Assembly: GCF_035989285.1 (NCBI RefSeq)
Contig: NZ_CP108513.1
Coordinates: 7,688,001 to 7,752,000 of the forward strand
Direction: 5' to 3'
DNA from: Streptomyces sp. NBC_01235
Lineage (GTDB): Bacteria; Actinomycetota; Actinomycetes; Streptomycetales; Streptomycetaceae
Length of the DNA: 64,000 nt
The notes under the pieces: model-generated
What the model was told of the DNA's origin: nothing
Databases searched by the model: none
Seen by the model: only the letters and a program-made list of their open reading frames with translations
Program-made: the position numbers and the translations under genes
Shown: positions 1 to 10,840 of the stretch, one piece after another
Position numbering within the stretch: the stretch's first letter is position 1
Layout: the number at the start of each line of letters is the position of its first letter

Positions 1-921
1 GTGCTGCTCGCCGCCGAGCGCCCCGAGGAGCGCACCGCCCCCGCCCTGGCCACCCATCCCGACGTGCGCATCGTCGACTTCACCGGCTCCGGCGAGTTCG
101 GCGACTGGCTGGAGACCAACGCCCGGCAGGCCGTCGTGCACACCGAGAAGTCCGGACTCAACACCGTCGTCGTCGACTCCACGAACGACTACGCGGGACT
201 GCTGCGGAACCTGGCGTTCTCGCTCTCCCTCTACAGCGGCCAGATGTGCACCACCCCGCAGAACATCCTGGTTCCGCGTGAGGGCTTCACCACCGATCAG
301 GGGCCGCGCACGGCCGACGAGTTCGCCGCCGACCTGGGCGCCGCCCTGGACAAGCTGCTCGGCGACCCGGACCGCGCCGCCGCGACCCTCGGCGCCATCG
401 TCAACGACGGCGTGCTCGGGCGCCTGGAGGAGGCCGCGGCCCTGGGCCGTACCGTCCGCCCCTCCCGCGAACTGACGCACCGCGACCACCCCGACGCGGT
501 CGTCCGCACCCCGCTGGTGGCCCGGCTCGACGCCGAGGCCGACGAGAAGACGTACACCAGTGAGTGGTTCGGCCCGGTCTCCTTCGTCATCGGCACCGAC
601 TCCACCGCGCACGGCCTACGTCTTCTGCACGACACCGTTCGGCGGCACGGCGCCCTGACCGCCTCCGTGTACTCGACCGACGAGGGCGTACTGGAGGCGG
701 CACGGGCGACCGCCCTGGACGCGGGCGTGCACCTGTCGGAAAACCTGACGGGCGCCGTCTTCGTCAACCAGTCCGCCGCCTTCAGCGACTTCCACGGCAC
801 CGCGGCGAACCCCGCCGCCAATGCCGCCCTCACCGACCCGGCCTTCGTCACCGGCCGCTTCTCGGTCGTCCAGTCCCGCCGCCACGCGCCCGCTCTCGCC
901 GAGGAGAACACCGATGCCTGA
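1..921 (+). CDS. paaN: Phenylacetate degradation aldehyde dehydrogenase PaaN, 3' part
   Basis: This is the C-terminal 306 residues of an aldehyde dehydrogenase-fold protein whose true start lies upstream of the window. Visible landmarks are VDFTGSGEFGDWLE (a variant of the NAD-binding GS/T turn), EKSGLNTVVVD, and the catalytic cysteine in SGQMCTTPQN at fragment residue 83. In phenylacetate catabolism this family oxidises the semialdehyde formed after oxepin-CoA ring opening. The protein stops soon after the ALDH fold, with no MaoC/hotdog hydratase domain, so it resembles the shorter PaaN type rather than bifunctional PaaZ of E. coli. Its last 8 nt overlap the start of the thiolase gene. The family call is firm; the exact step is inferred from context. 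Confidence 0.88.
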   Translation: MLLAAERPEERTAPALATHPDVRIVDFTGSGEFGDWLETNARQAVVHTEKSGLNTVVVDSTNDYAGLLRNLAFSLSLYSGQMCTTPQNILVPREGFTTDQGPRTADEFAADLGAALDKLLGDPDRAAATLGAIVNDGVLGRLEEAAALGRTVRPSRELTHRDHPDAVVRTPLVARLDAEADEKTYTSEWFGPVSFVIGTDSTAHGLRLLHDTVRRHGALTASVYSTDEGVLEAARATALDAGVHLSENLTGAVFVNQSAAFSDFHGTAANPAANAALTDPAFVTGRFSVVQSRRHAPALAEENTDA

Positions 922-2095
922 CGAGGTCTATCTGATCGACGGGGCCCGCACCCCGCAGGGCCGTTACGGCGGCGCCCTGGCGTCCGTGCGCCCCGACGAC
1001 CTTGCCGCCCTCGTGGTCGGGGAGGCCGTACGGCGCTCCGGGGTCCCCGTCGAGGCCGTGGACGAGGTGATCCTCGGCGCCGCGAACCAGGCCGGCGAGG
1101 ACAACCGGGACGTGGCCCGGATGGCGGTGCTGCTCGCCGGTCTGCCGCACACCGTGCCCGGATACACCGTCAACCGGCTCTGCGCCTCCGGGCTGACGGC
1201 CGTCGCCTCGGCCGCCCAGGTGATACGGGCGCAGGAAGCCGACCTGGTCGTGGCGGGAGGAGTGGAGTCGATGACCCGCGCTCCCTGGGTGATGGCCAAA
1301 CCCGGCACGCCCTGGGCCCGGCCCGGCGAGGTGCACGACACCTCCATCGGCTGGCGCTTCACCAACCCCCGCTTCCCCGCCACGACCACCCTGCCGATGG
1401 GTGAGACGGCGGAGGAGGTCGCCGCTCTGGACGGCATCACCCGGCTCGACGCGGACGCCTTCGCACTGCGCAGCCACCGGCGGGCGCTCGCCGCCCAGCG
1501 GGCGGGCCGCTTCGAGAGGGAGATCGTCCCGGTGCCGGTGAAGGACGGCGAGGTGACCGAGGACGAGGGGCCCCGGCCGTCCACCTCGTTGGAGAGGCTG
1601 GGCGCGCTGCGCACCGTCTTCCGCGCCGGCGGAATCGTCACCGCGGGCAACTCCTCGCCCCTGTCCGACGGGGCGGCGGCCCTGGTGGTGGCGAGCGGGG
1701 CGGCCGTCGAACGGTACGGGCTCAGTCCCCGGGCCCGTGTCGTCACCGCTGCCTCGGCCGGGGTCGAGCCCCACCTGATGGGGCTCGGGCCCGTGCCGGC
1801 CACCGCCAAAGCGCTGGACCGCGCCGGCTGGACGGCCGCTGACCTGGACGCGGTCGAGCTGAACGAGGCGTTCGCCGCCCAGGCGTTGGCGGTCGTCCGC
1901 CGGCTCAAGCTCGACGAGGACCGCGTCAACGCAGACGGCGGCGCCATCGCCCTCGGCCACCCGCTGGGCTGCTCCGGCGCCCGCATCCTGCTCACCCTGC
2001 TCGGCCGCATGGAACGCGAGGACGCCCGCCGGGGCCTGGCGACCCTCTGCGTCGGGGTCGGGCAGGGCGTGGCGATGCTGGTGGAGCGCGTATGA
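914..2095 (+). CDS. paaJ: Thiolase, probable 3-oxoadipyl-CoA thiolase (PaaJ/PcaF type)
   Basis: A 393-residue thiolase of normal family length. The acyl-accepting cysteine is Cys90 in [14 protein letters not shown], His349 lies in [10 protein letters not shown] and the second catalytic cysteine is Cys379 in CVGVGQG, giving the standard Cys/His/Cys set. ATG 914 is chosen because it gives the usual thiolase N-terminus ([16 protein letters not shown]). It overlaps the paaN stop by 8 nt, which suggests translational coupling. In this operon the likely reaction is cleavage of 3-oxoadipyl-CoA to succinyl-CoA and acetyl-CoA, and possibly of the 2,3-dehydroadipyl derivative. Sequence alone does not exclude a general acetyl-CoA acetyltransferase. 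Confidence 0.9.
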   Translation: MPDEVYLIDGARTPQGRYGGALASVRPDDLAALVVGEAVRRSGVPVEAVDEVILGAANQAGEDNRDVARMAVLLAGLPHTVPGYTVNRLCASGLTAVASAAQVIRAQEADLVVAGGVESMTRAPWVMAKPGTPWARPGEVHDTSIGWRFTNPRFPATTTLPMGETAEEVAALDGITRLDADAFALRSHRRALAAQRAGRFEREIVPVPVKDGEVTEDEGPRPSTSLERLGALRTVFRAGGIVTAGNSSPLSDGAAALVVASGAAVERYGLSPRARVVTAASAGVEPHLMGLGPVPATAKALDRAGWTAADLDAVELNEAFAAQALAVVRRLKLDEDRVNADGGAIALGHPLGCSGARILLTLLGRMEREDARRGLATLCVGVGQGVAMLVERV

Positions 2096-2889
2096 GCACG
2101 CGAGAGGAGACGGCGTACGAGACCCTGCTCGTCGAGCAGCGCACGGACCGGGTCGTCGTCACCCTGCACCGGCCCGAGGCCCACAACGCCATCAGCGGCC
2201 GGATGATCGCCGAACTGCACGGCGTGTGCGAGGAGTTGGAGCGCGACCCGAAGCCGTTGCTGCTCACCGGCCACGGCGGGGTCTTCGCCGGCGGCGCCGA
2301 CATCGCCGAACTGCGCGAGCGCGGCCGGGAGGAGGCGTTGCGGGGGATCAACAGCCGCCTGTTCGAGCGGGTGCGCAGGCTGCCGCTGCCCACCGTGGCA
2401 GCCGTGGACGGCTGGGCGCTCGGCGGCGGTGCCGAACTGTCGTACGCCTGCGACATCCGGATCGCGGGACCGTCCGCCGTCTTCGGCAACCCCGAGCCGG
2501 GCCTGGGCATCCTTGCCGCCGCCGGGGCCTGCTGGCGGCTCAGGGAGCTGGTCGGCGAGTCGGTGGCCAAACAGGTCCTGCTCGCCGGGCGGAACCTCGA
2601 CGCGCCCGCCGCACTCGCCTGCGGGCTGGTCATGGACGTCGTACCGGCCGACCGGCTGACCGCCGAGGCACATGCCCTGCTCGACCGCATGGCCCGCTCC
2701 TCGGCGCTCGCCCTGCGGCTCACCAAGCTCGTCACGGACGCCCCGGGTGTCCATCCGTTGGCCGACGACCTCGCCCAGGCCGTGCTGTTCGAGGGCCGGG
2801 ACAAGGAGGAACGCATGACGCGTTTCCTGGAGAAGAACGCGAAGAACGCGAAGAACCTGAAGAACACGAAGAACGGAGCCCGGGCATGA
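2092..2889 (+). CDS. paaF: Enoyl-CoA hydratase/isomerase (PaaF-like) with a Lys-Asn repeat tail
   Basis: A 265-residue crotonase-fold protein whose ATG overlaps the thiolase stop (ATGA). The oxyanion segment [10 protein letters not shown] lies near residue 62. Both hydratase glutamates are present, Glu115 in [11 protein letters not shown] and Glu135 in FGNPEPGLG, so it should hydrate 2,3-dehydroadipyl-CoA. The last 18 residues are not typical of the family: Lys-Asn pairs separated by Ala, Ala, Leu and Thr, encoded by a 9-nt repeat at 2833-2874. That tail is AT-rich for this genome and runs to just before the next ribosome site. Assignment to paaF rather than paaG rests on the intact Glu pair. 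Confidence 0.88.
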   Translation: MSTREETAYETLLVEQRTDRVVVTLHRPEAHNAISGRMIAELHGVCEELERDPKPLLLTGHGGVFAGGADIAELRERGREEALRGINSRLFERVRRLPLPTVAAVDGWALGGGAELSYACDIRIAGPSAVFGNPEPGLGILAAAGACWRLRELVGESVAKQVLLAGRNLDAPAALACGLVMDVVPADRLTAEAHALLDRMARSSALALRLTKLVTDAPGVHPLADDLAQAVLFEGRDKEERMTRFLEKNAKNAKNLKNTKNGARA

Positions 2890-3758
2890 CCTCGGCAGCA
2901 GCAGCACCACCACCCGCCGTCGTGGGGGTGATCGGCGGCGGCCGGATGGGCGCCGGTATCGCCCAGTCGTTCGCGGCCGCCGGGTCGTCGGTGGTCGTCG
3001 TCGAGCACGACGGCGCGGCTGCGGCCGGCGCCCTGGACCGGATCGCCGCCGGGCTGCGTCGGGCCGCCGAGCGCGGGGGGCCCGGCGGACCCGTGGCCGG
3101 TGACGAAGCGGACCGGGTCACCGCTGTGACCTCGATGTCCGCACTGCCCCACGACGCCGATCTGGTCGTCGAGGCGGTACCGGAGAACGCCGCGCTCAAG
3201 GCCCGGCTGCTCGCCGCCGCCGAACAGGCCGTGGGGGAGCGGTGCGTGCTCGCCACCAACACCAGCTCCTTGCCGGTCACCGAACTCGCGGCGGCCCTGA
3301 AGCAACCCGGACGCTTCCTGGGCATGCATTTCTTCAACCCCGTGCCCGTCTCCGCACTGGTCGAACTGGTCCTCGCGCCCGACACCACCGGGGAGACCCT
3401 GACGGCGGCGGTCGGCTGGACACACGCCCTCGGCAAACAGGAGGTCGTGGTCCAGGACTCGCCGGGGTTCGCCAGCAGCCGCCTCGGCCTCGCCCTGGGT
3501 CTGGAGGCGATCCGCATGGTCGAGGAGGGGGTCGCCGACCCGGAGGCCATCGACACGGCCATGCGCCTGGGCTACCGGCATCCGATGGGGCCGCTGCGTC
3601 TGACCGACCTGGTGGGTCTCGACGTGCGGCTGGCCATCGCCGAACACCTGCACGCGACGCTCGGGGAGCGGTTCGCGCCGCCCGGGCTGCTGCGCGAGAA
3701 GGTCGCCCGCGGCGAGCTGGGCCGCAAGACCGGTCAAGGGTTCTTCTCATGGCAGTGA
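2886..3758 (+). CDS. paaH: 3-hydroxyacyl-CoA dehydrogenase (PaaH-like)
   Basis: A 290-residue NAD-dependent 3-hydroxyacyl-CoA dehydrogenase, the short single-module form of about 290 residues rather than the roughly 475-residue E. coli PaaH. The Rossmann motif [14 protein letters not shown] lies at residues 14-27. The catalytic region follows as MHFFNPVP and [16 protein letters not shown], and the protein ends in the family-typical [17 protein letters not shown] 2886 overlaps the previous stop by 4 nt. The likely job is oxidation of 3-hydroxyadipyl-CoA to 3-oxoadipyl-CoA, between the hydratase and the thiolase. Confidence 0.92.
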   Translation: MTSAAAAPPPAVVGVIGGGRMGAGIAQSFAAAGSSVVVVEHDGAAAAGALDRIAAGLRRAAERGGPGGPVAGDEADRVTAVTSMSALPHDADLVVEAVPENAALKARLLAAAEQAVGERCVLATNTSSLPVTELAAALKQPGRFLGMHFFNPVPVSALVELVLAPDTTGETLTAAVGWTHALGKQEVVVQDSPGFASSRLGLALGLEAIRMVEEGVADPEAIDTAMRLGYRHPMGPLRLTDLVGLDVRLAIAEHLHATLGERFAPPGLLREKVARGELGRKTGQGFFSWQ

Positions 3759-4594
3759 CCGACGGGGCGACCCCCCAGGACCCGGCGGGCGGGCACCCCG
3801 CCCCGTACGGGGTGGCGTACGACGTCACCGACGCCGTGGCCGTCATCGAACTGCGCGGACCCGCGAGCGGCAACACCCTCGACACGCACCTGCGCGGCGC
3901 TCTCCTCATGGCGGCACGACGCCTGACCACGGACACCGCACGCGGCGTGCGAGCGGCCCTGATCACCGCCCGTGGCAAGCACTTCTGTGTCGGCCAGGAC
4001 CTCAGGGAGCATGCCCGGCTGCTGAAGACCACACCCGCCACGGCCTTCGCGAACATACCCAACGACTACAACCCGCTGGTCAAGGAGCTGCACGCGCTGC
4101 CGGTCCCGCTCGTCGTGGCCGTCGAGGGAGCCTGCGTCGGGGCCGGACTCGGCATCGCCCTCTGCGCCGACGTGCGGGTCGCCGCCGAAGGCGCTCGCTT
4201 CGCGACCGCCTTCACCGGCATCGGCCTGACCTCCGACTCCGGCGTCGCCCGCGCCCTCGCCCGCCAGCTGGGTCCCTCACGGACCGCGGGACTCATGCTC
4301 CTGGGTGACCGGTTCTCCGCGCGGGACGCCGAGCGCTGGGGCCTGGTCCACCGCGTCGTACCGGACGGCTCGGCCACGGCCGAAGGGCTGGCCCTGGCCC
4401 GCTCCCTGGCCGACGGACCCACCGCCGCCCACCGGGAGACCAAGGCACTGCTGCGGTCCGCGGCCACCACGCCCCTGCCGGCCGCGCTGGAGCGCGAGGC
4501 CGTGATCCAGCGGCGGCTCGGCGCCACCGACGACCACCACGAGGCCGTCGCGGCCTTCCTCGAACGCCGCGGCCCCGCCTTCCGCGGCCACTGA
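3749..4594 (+). CDS. paaG: Crotonase-family isomerase (PaaG-like, epoxyphenylacetyl-CoA isomerase)
   Basis: A 281-residue crotonase protein starting 10 nt before the end of the dehydrogenase gene. It has [11 protein letters not shown] near residue 79 and [15 protein letters not shown] near residue 128, but lacks the hydratase glutamate pair. Asp163 in GIGLTSDSG sits where PaaG isomerases carry their catalytic aspartate. The C-terminal [16 protein letters not shown] is a common ending in PaaG and 1,4-dihydroxynaphthoyl-CoA synthase-like proteins. The likely reaction is isomerisation of 1,2-epoxyphenylacetyl-CoA to the seven-membered oxepin-CoA. An alternative GTG would shorten the N-terminus by a few residues. 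Confidence 0.85.
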   Translation: MAVTDGATPQDPAGGHPAPYGVAYDVTDAVAVIELRGPASGNTLDTHLRGALLMAARRLTTDTARGVRAALITARGKHFCVGQDLREHARLLKTTPATAFANIPNDYNPLVKELHALPVPLVVAVEGACVGAGLGIALCADVRVAAEGARFATAFTGIGLTSDSGVARALARQLGPSRTAGLMLLGDRFSARDAERWGLVHRVVPDGSATAEGLALARSLADGPTAAHRETKALLRSAATTPLPAALEREAVIQRRLGATDDHHEAVAAFLERRGPAFRGH

Positions 4595-4631
4595 CCCACT
4601 CACCCACCGAACACGACGGGACACGGACACC

Positions 4632-5612
4632 ATGAACACACCCGCCGCCACCGGCGCGCCCCCGGGGCCCCGGAGCCCCGAGTCCGCCTTCGAGGACACC
4701 ATCGCCCGCGACCAGCGCGTCGAGCCCCGGGACTGGATGCCGGACGGCTACCGCGAGACGCTCGTCCGGCAGATCGCCCAGCACGCCCACTCCGAGATCA
4801 TCGGCATGCAGCCGGAAGGTGAATGGATCACCCGGGCGCCCTCACTGCGCCGCAAGGCGATCCTCTTCGCCAAGGTGCAGGACGAGGCCGGGCACGGGCT
4901 GTATCTGTACTCGGCGGCCGAGACCCTGGGCGCGGACCGCACGGACATGACCGAGCGGCTGATCGAGGGCCGGCAGAAGTACTCGTCGATCTTCAACTAC
5001 CCGACCCGCAGCTTCGCCGACGTCGGGGTGATCGGCTGGTTCGTCGACGGCGCCGCGATCTGCAACCAGGTGCCGCTGTGCAGGAGTTCGTACGGGCCGT
5101 ACGGGCGCGCCATGGTGCGCGTCTGCAAGGAGGAGTCGTTCCACCAGCGGCAGGGATACGAACTGCTGCTGACCATGATGCGCGGCACCGACGAACAGCG
5201 GGCCATGGTGCAGGACGCCGTGGACCGCTGGTGGTGGCCGTCGCTGATGATGTTCGGCCCGCCCGACGACGACTCGCCCAACTCGGCCCGGTCCATGGCC
5301 TGGAGGATCAAGCGGCACACCAACGACGAGCTGCGGCAGCGGTTCGTGGACATGACCGTTCCGCAGGCCGAGAAGCTGGGTGTCACCCTGCCCGACCCCG
5401 GCCTGCGCTGGAACGAGGAGCGTGGGCACCACGACTTCGGCACCCCCGACTGGGAGGAGCTGAAACGGGTGATCTCCGGCGACGGGCCGTGCAACGCCGA
5501 ACGGATCGCGCGACGCCGGGCCGCGCACGAGGAGGGCGCCTGGGTGCGGGAGGCGGCCACCGCACACGCGGCCAGGCAGACCGCCCGGGCGCGGGAAGGA
5601 GCGGCGGCGTGA
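4632..5612 (+). CDS. paaA: Phenylacetyl-CoA epoxidase catalytic subunit PaaA
   Basis: A 326-residue ferritin-like di-iron oxygenase subunit. Iron-ligand helices are visible as QDEAGH (83-88) and [11 protein letters not shown] (166-175). [24 protein letters not shown] near residue 36 is a strong family signature (two short pieces of one helix). PaaA binds phenylacetyl-CoA and inserts oxygen into the aromatic ring with PaaC as structural partner, PaaB as linker and PaaE supplying electrons. There is a 37-nt gap after paaG, the largest inside the operon, with a weak GGG-containing ribosome site before ATG 4632. paaB overlaps its stop. Confidence 0.97.
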   Translation: MNTPAATGAPPGPRSPESAFEDTIARDQRVEPRDWMPDGYRETLVRQIAQHAHSEIIGMQPEGEWITRAPSLRRKAILFAKVQDEAGHGLYLYSAAETLGADRTDMTERLIEGRQKYSSIFNYPTRSFADVGVIGWFVDGAAICNQVPLCRSSYGPYGRAMVRVCKEESFHQRQGYELLLTMMRGTDEQRAMVQDAVDRWWWPSLMMFGPPDDDSPNSARSMAWRIKRHTNDELRQRFVDMTVPQAEKLGVTLPDPGLRWNEERGHHDFGTPDWEELKRVISGDGPCNAERIARRRAAHEEGAWVREAATAHAARQTARAREGAAA

Positions 5613-5935
5613 GCGGCACCGATGGAGTTCCCGCACAGGCCGCGGACCGTACCCGGGGGCAGTGGCCGCTGTACGAGGTCTTCGTGCGCGGCAAGCGCGG
5701 CCTCAACCACGTCCACGTCGGCTCCCTTCGCGCGGCCGACGATCACATGGCCCTCACCCACGCCCGGGACCTGTACACCCGGCGCAACGAGGGCGTCAGC
5801 ATCTGGGCCGTGCGCTCGGACACCATCGCCGCGTCCACCCCCGACGAGAAGGACCCCTTCTTCGCGCCGAGCGGCGACAAGGTCTACCGGCACCCCACCT
5901 TCTACGACATCCCCGACGACGTCCCCCACATCTAG
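5609..5935 (+). CDS. paaB: Phenylacetyl-CoA epoxidase subunit PaaB
   Basis: A 108-residue PaaB-family protein. The start is GTG 5609, overlapping the paaA stop as GTGA. The family core [20 protein letters not shown] is followed by [20 protein letters not shown], and the C-terminus ends in [14 protein letters not shown]. PaaB has no catalytic site; in E. coli it is needed for full epoxidase assembly and activity in vivo. Length and sequence are normal for the family. Confidence 0.96.
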   Translation: MSGTDGVPAQAADRTRGQWPLYEVFVRGKRGLNHVHVGSLRAADDHMALTHARDLYTRRNEGVSIWAVRSDTIAASTPDEKDPFFAPSGDKVYRHPTFYDIPDDVPHI

Positions 5936-5952
5936 GAACCCAGGAGCAGGCA

Positions 5953-6819
5953 ATGAGCGAGGACGACCTGTACGTCGACCACGACAACGCGCGGTGGGCG
6001 TTCGGCACCGGATTCACCGATCCGCTGCACGGCGTGGACGAGGCGGTGCCGGACGGCGTCGACGCCGGCGACCTGGCCGCCTGCTGCCTGGCGCTGGGCG
6101 ACGACGCCCTGGTGTCCGCCCAGCGGCTGGCCGAGTGGTGTTCCCGCGCCCCGGAGCTGGAGGAGGAGCTGGCCCTCGCCAACATCGGCCTGGACCTGCT
6201 CGGCCAGGCGCGTCTGCTGTACGCCAGGACCGGCGGCGCCGACGGCACGGGGCGCGGCGAGGACGCGTACGCCTACTTCCGCGATCCGGCGGACTTCCGC
6301 AACGTACGGCTCGCCGAACTGCCGGGCGGCGACTTCGCGTTCACCGTCGTCCGGCTGCTGGTGCTGTCCACCTGGCGGCTCGCCCTGTTCGAGGAACTGA
6401 CCGCCGCACCCGACCCGGTGCTGGCCGCCGTCGCCGCGAAGAGCGTCAAGGAGCTGGCCTATCACTGTCACTACGCCGCCGGGTGGACCGTACGGTTCGG
6501 TGACGGGACCGAGGAGTCCCGCGCCCGCCTGGAATCCGCCCTGCACGGCATCGCCCCGTGGCTGAACGAGCTGCTGACCGACCGGGCCGCGGAACACCTC
6601 GGCGCGGTCCCCGCCGTTGTCGCCGAACGGACCCTGCTGTGGCTCACCGACGTGTTCGTGGCGGCGGGACTCGGCCCGGCCGAGGCCATGCCGCTCGGTC
6701 CCGCGTCCATCTCCTCCGTCCCGGGCTCCGGCCGGAACGCGGACCACACCGAGCACCTGGCACCCCTCCTCGCCGAACTGCAGAGCGTCGCCCGCGCACA
6801 TCCGGACGCGGCATGGTGA
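5953..6819 (+). CDS. paaC: Phenylacetyl-CoA epoxidase structural subunit PaaC
   Basis: A 288-residue ferritin-fold protein paired with PaaA in the epoxidase heterotetramer. Motifs seen are ALGDDALVSAQRLAEW near residue 51, ANIGLDLLGQARLLY near 76 and KELAYHCHYAAGW near 163. PaaC stabilises PaaA and is not itself the oxygenase. ATG 5953 lies 17 nt after the paaB stop, behind an AGGAGCAGG ribosome site. Its end overlaps paaD by 7 nt. Confidence 0.96.
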   Translation: MSEDDLYVDHDNARWAFGTGFTDPLHGVDEAVPDGVDAGDLAACCLALGDDALVSAQRLAEWCSRAPELEEELALANIGLDLLGQARLLYARTGGADGTGRGEDAYAYFRDPADFRNVRLAELPGGDFAFTVVRLLVLSTWRLALFEELTAAPDPVLAAVAAKSVKELAYHCHYAAGWTVRFGDGTEESRARLESALHGIAPWLNELLTDRAAEHLGAVPAVVAERTLLWLTDVFVAAGLGPAEAMPLGPASISSVPGSGRNADHTEHLAPLLAELQSVARAHPDAAW

Positions 6820-7355
6820 CCGCGGCGGAGCGTTCCGAACGCCGTGCGGAACGGACAGAACACGCCCGGCACATCGCCTCCTCGGTCCCCGACCCCGAAC
6901 TGCCGATGCTGACGCTCTCCGACCTCGGAGTGCTCCGCGGCATCGAGGTGGAGCCGGACGGAACCGTGGTCGCGCGGCTCACCCCCACCTACTCGGGCTG
7001 CCCCGCCATGGCGGAGATGCGGGCCGAGGTCGCCACCCGGCTGCGCGCCGCCGGCTTCCCCGCCGTCCGGGTCGTCACGGTGCTCGACCCTCCGTGGACC
7101 ACCGACCGGATCACCGACGAAGGCCGCCGCAAGCTCACGGAGCACGGCATCGCGCCCCCCGGCCCGCCGCGCATCCCGGACTCCGCACCGGGGCCGGTCT
7201 GGCTGACCCTGGCCTCCGCCCCGGCCGCCGTGCCCTGCCCACGCTGCGCCTCGGCCGACACCGAGGAGATCTCCCGCTTCGCCGCCACCGCCTGCACCGC
7301 GCTTCGGCGCTGCCACGCCTGCCTGGAGCCCTTCGAGCACGTCAAGGACCTCTGA
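6813..7355 (+). CDS. paaD: PaaD, MIP18/DUF59-type assembly factor for the epoxidase
   Basis: A 180-residue PaaD protein. The N-terminal MIP18-like domain contains VPDPELPMLTLSDLGVLRG and TPTYSGCPAMAEM (Cys63). The C-terminal part has a four-cysteine set in CPRCAS and CHACLEPFEHVK, which looks like a zinc-binding knuckle. PaaD is thought to help install metal or Fe-S centres in the epoxidase system. ATG 6813 is followed directly by GTG 6816; either would overlap the paaC stop, and I take the ATG. The downstream gene overlaps by one base (TGATG). Confidence 0.94.
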   Translation: MVTAAERSERRAERTEHARHIASSVPDPELPMLTLSDLGVLRGIEVEPDGTVVARLTPTYSGCPAMAEMRAEVATRLRAAGFPAVRVVTVLDPPWTTDRITDEGRRKLTEHGIAPPGPPRIPDSAPGPVWLTLASAPAAVPCPRCASADTEEISRFAATACTALRRCHACLEPFEHVKDL

Positions 7356-8497
7356 TGACCAACCCCGCACCCCCCGCCGCCGCACGGGTTCGCCGCCGTC
7401 CGGTCTTCCACGCCCTGCGCGTCGCCGCCGTCGAGCCGCTGTGCGCCGACGCCGCCGCCCTCACCTTCGACATTCCCGACCGCCTGGCCGAGGAGTTCGC
7501 CTTCCGCCCCGGCCAGTGCCTCACCCTGCGGCGTGAGTTCGACGGCCGTGACGAGCGGCGCTCGTACTCCATCTGCTCACCGGCCGGGACACCGCCCCGT
7601 ATCGGCGTCCGCGTCGTACCGGGCGGGCTGTTCTCCTCCTGGCTCGTCCACGGCGTGCGCGCCGGGGACACCATGGAGGTCATGGGACCGGCCGGCTCCT
7701 TCACCCCCGACCTCGGCGGTGCCGGACACCGCGGCCGACTCGGCCACCATGTGCTGATCGCCGCCGGATCGGGCATCACGCCGATGCTGTCCATCGCCGC
7801 GTCCGTCCTCGCCGCGGACGACACCGCACACATCACCGTGCTGTACGGCAACCGGCACACCGGCACCGTGATGTTCGCCGACGAACTCGCCGACCTGAAG
7901 GACCGCTACCCGGCCCGCTTCCAGCTCGCCCACGTCCTGTCCCGCGAGCCGCGCGAAGCCGAACTGCTCTCCGGCCGCCTCGACGCCGACCGGCTCACCG
8001 CGCTGCTCGACGCCCTCGTCGACGTCCGCGGTGTCGACCACTGGTGGCTGTGCGGCCCGCACGGCATGGTCCGAGACGCCCGCGCGATCCTCTCCGGCCT
8101 CGGCGTCCCGGCCGACAGCGTCCACCAGGAGCTGTTCCACGCGGACGACGAGCCACCCGCGCCGCCCGTGCCACCCGGCCGGCCGGCGACGGAACGGGGC
8201 GACACCACCACCGACGTCCCCACGAGCGAGGTCACCGTGGTCCTGGACGGCCGGGCCACCACGTTCTGCGCGCCGCGCCACCGCACCGTCCTCGATGGCG
8301 CCCAGGAGACCCGGCCCGACCTGCCGTTCGCGTGCAAGGGCGGAGTCTGCGGCACCTGTCGCGCCCTCGTCACCCAGGGCCGGGCCGACATGCGCCGCAA
8401 CTACGCGCTGGAACCCGCCGAAGTCTCCGCAGGCTACGTCCTCACCTGCCAGACCTTCGCCGCCTCCGGCACGCTCACGGTCGACTTCGACAGTTGA
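7355..8497 (+). CDS. paaE: Phenylacetyl-CoA epoxidase reductase PaaE
   Basis: A 380-residue class IA oxidoreductase with three modules: an FAD domain (RRSYSIC at 68-74), an NAD(P)H domain (AAGSGITPML at 136-145) and a C-terminal plant-type 2Fe-2S ferredoxin domain with cysteines 327, 332, 335 and 365. It passes electrons from NADPH to the PaaA di-iron centre. A Pro-rich linker near residue 268 separates reductase and ferredoxin. Start and stop of paaD and paaE share one base, implying coupled translation. It completes the paaABCDE order seen in other actinobacteria. Confidence 0.96.
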   Translation: MTNPAPPAAARVRRRPVFHALRVAAVEPLCADAAALTFDIPDRLAEEFAFRPGQCLTLRREFDGRDERRSYSICSPAGTPPRIGVRVVPGGLFSSWLVHGVRAGDTMEVMGPAGSFTPDLGGAGHRGRLGHHVLIAAGSGITPMLSIAASVLAADDTAHITVLYGNRHTGTVMFADELADLKDRYPARFQLAHVLSREPREAELLSGRLDADRLTALLDALVDVRGVDHWWLCGPHGMVRDARAILSGLGVPADSVHQELFHADDEPPAPPVPPGRPATERGDTTTDVPTSEVTVVLDGRATTFCAPRHRTVLDGAQETRPDLPFACKGGVCGTCRALVTQGRADMRRNYALEPAEVSAGYVLTCQTFAASGTLTVDFDS

Positions 8498-8601
8498 GGA
8501 GCGAGACCGCGCTGACCGGGAGTCACGGCTTCTCGGTGATCGAGCAGGCATTCACCCATGGGGCCGGGTCGTCCGGCCCGGACCACGAAGGAGGTACGGC
8601 G

Positions 8602-9132
8602 GTGCGGTACGCCGAGAGCCCGAGCGTGTGCTGTGACGTCTACGTCGAAGCGGCTCCGTCGCGAGTGTGGGCCTTGGTGACCGACATCGGTCTGCCGGCC
8701 CGCCTGAGCCCTGAACTGCAGCGTGCGGAATGGCTCGACGGCGCGGAGGGGCCCGCGGCGGGGACGTGTTTCGCCGGGTACAACCGCCATCGGATGATCG
8801 GCGAGTGGCGGACCGTCTCACACGTCGTCGAGTGCGAGGAGCAACGGGTGTTCGGCTGGGCGGTCGTCGATGCGGACGGCCGGTTCGGAGACCCGGCGCC
8901 CGATCCCGCGAAACCCCTGGCCACCTGGCGCTTCGAGCTCGAGCCGGAGGGGACCGGCTGCAGGCTGCGGCAGTTCGCGCGGATCGGTCCGGGGCGTTCC
9001 GGGGTCAGCCTGGCGATCGAGCGCGCGCCGGAGCGGGAGGAGGAGATCCTGGCCTTCCGGCTTGCCGAGCTCCGCACCAACATGGAGGCCACCTTGCGCG
9101 GATTCAAGGCGCTCGCCGAGGAAGCCGGCTGA
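8602..9132 (+). CDS. SRPBCC-family polyketide cyclase/START-like protein
   Basis: A 176-residue protein of the SRPBCC (Bet v1-like) superfamily. Indicators are VYVEAAPSRVWALVTDIGLP near the start, the strand-rich middle (GTCFAGYNRH, RVFGWAV) and the closing helix MEATLRGFKALAEEAG. GTG 8602 follows a strong AAGGAGG at 8588-8594. Such proteins bind hydrophobic ligands; no substrate can be named. It lies 104 nt after paaE on the same strand and may be a separate unit or a tail of the phenylacetate operon. The 253 nt between it and the convergent sdaA contain no gene I can support. Confidence 0.8.
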   Translation: MRYAESPSVCCDVYVEAAPSRVWALVTDIGLPARLSPELQRAEWLDGAEGPAAGTCFAGYNRHRMIGEWRTVSHVVECEEQRVFGWAVVDADGRFGDPAPDPAKPLATWRFELEPEGTGCRLRQFARIGPGRSGVSLAIERAPEREEEILAFRLAELRTNMEATLRGFKALAEEAG

Positions 9133-9385
9133 CTCGGATTGCGGATGCGGCCCCCGAGACCTGGCCCGACCCCTTGCCGCCCGGGACAGCACCGCGGGGG
9201 CGAGCGGCGGTCGGAGGGCCGGGGCGGGCAGGCCGAGGAGGCGTCCCCGGACGGCCGCGCCGAGCAGCGCCGGGTGGAGCAGGTCCGTGGCGAGCCGACG
9301 AGGTGGTGGAGCCGGTCCAGGGCCGCGCCGGGTCCGCGGGCTGCCGTGTGCGGCGACCGGAAAGGAACAGGCCAGAGCCCACCCG

Positions 9386-10753
<1,368 letters not shown>

Positions 10754-10785
10754 GGTGACTCCTCAATACAGGGTGGTGCGGGGGA

Positions 10786-10829
10786 GGGGCGCCCCGTGCA
10801 CGCCCACTCACGAGTGTGCGGGGCGCCCC
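10786..10829 (-). terminator. Strong GC hairpin between glyA and sdaA
   Basis: Arms 10786-10801 and 10814-10829 pair over 16 bp with two G-U pairs and a 12-nt loop. No T-run follows in the direction of transcription, so it is not a classic intrinsic terminator. In high-GC actinobacteria such hairpins can still terminate partially or protect the 3' end of the upstream message. Its place, inside an operon rather than at its end, suggests a lower dose of sdaA than of glyA. Confidence 0.6.
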
Positions 10830-10840
10830 CCAAAAAGGAA

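Noticed and set aside
9133..9385. Possible remnant gene between the SRPBCC gene and sdaA
   Set aside because: Short open frames exist in several frames, but none has a start with a ribosome site or a recognisable family.
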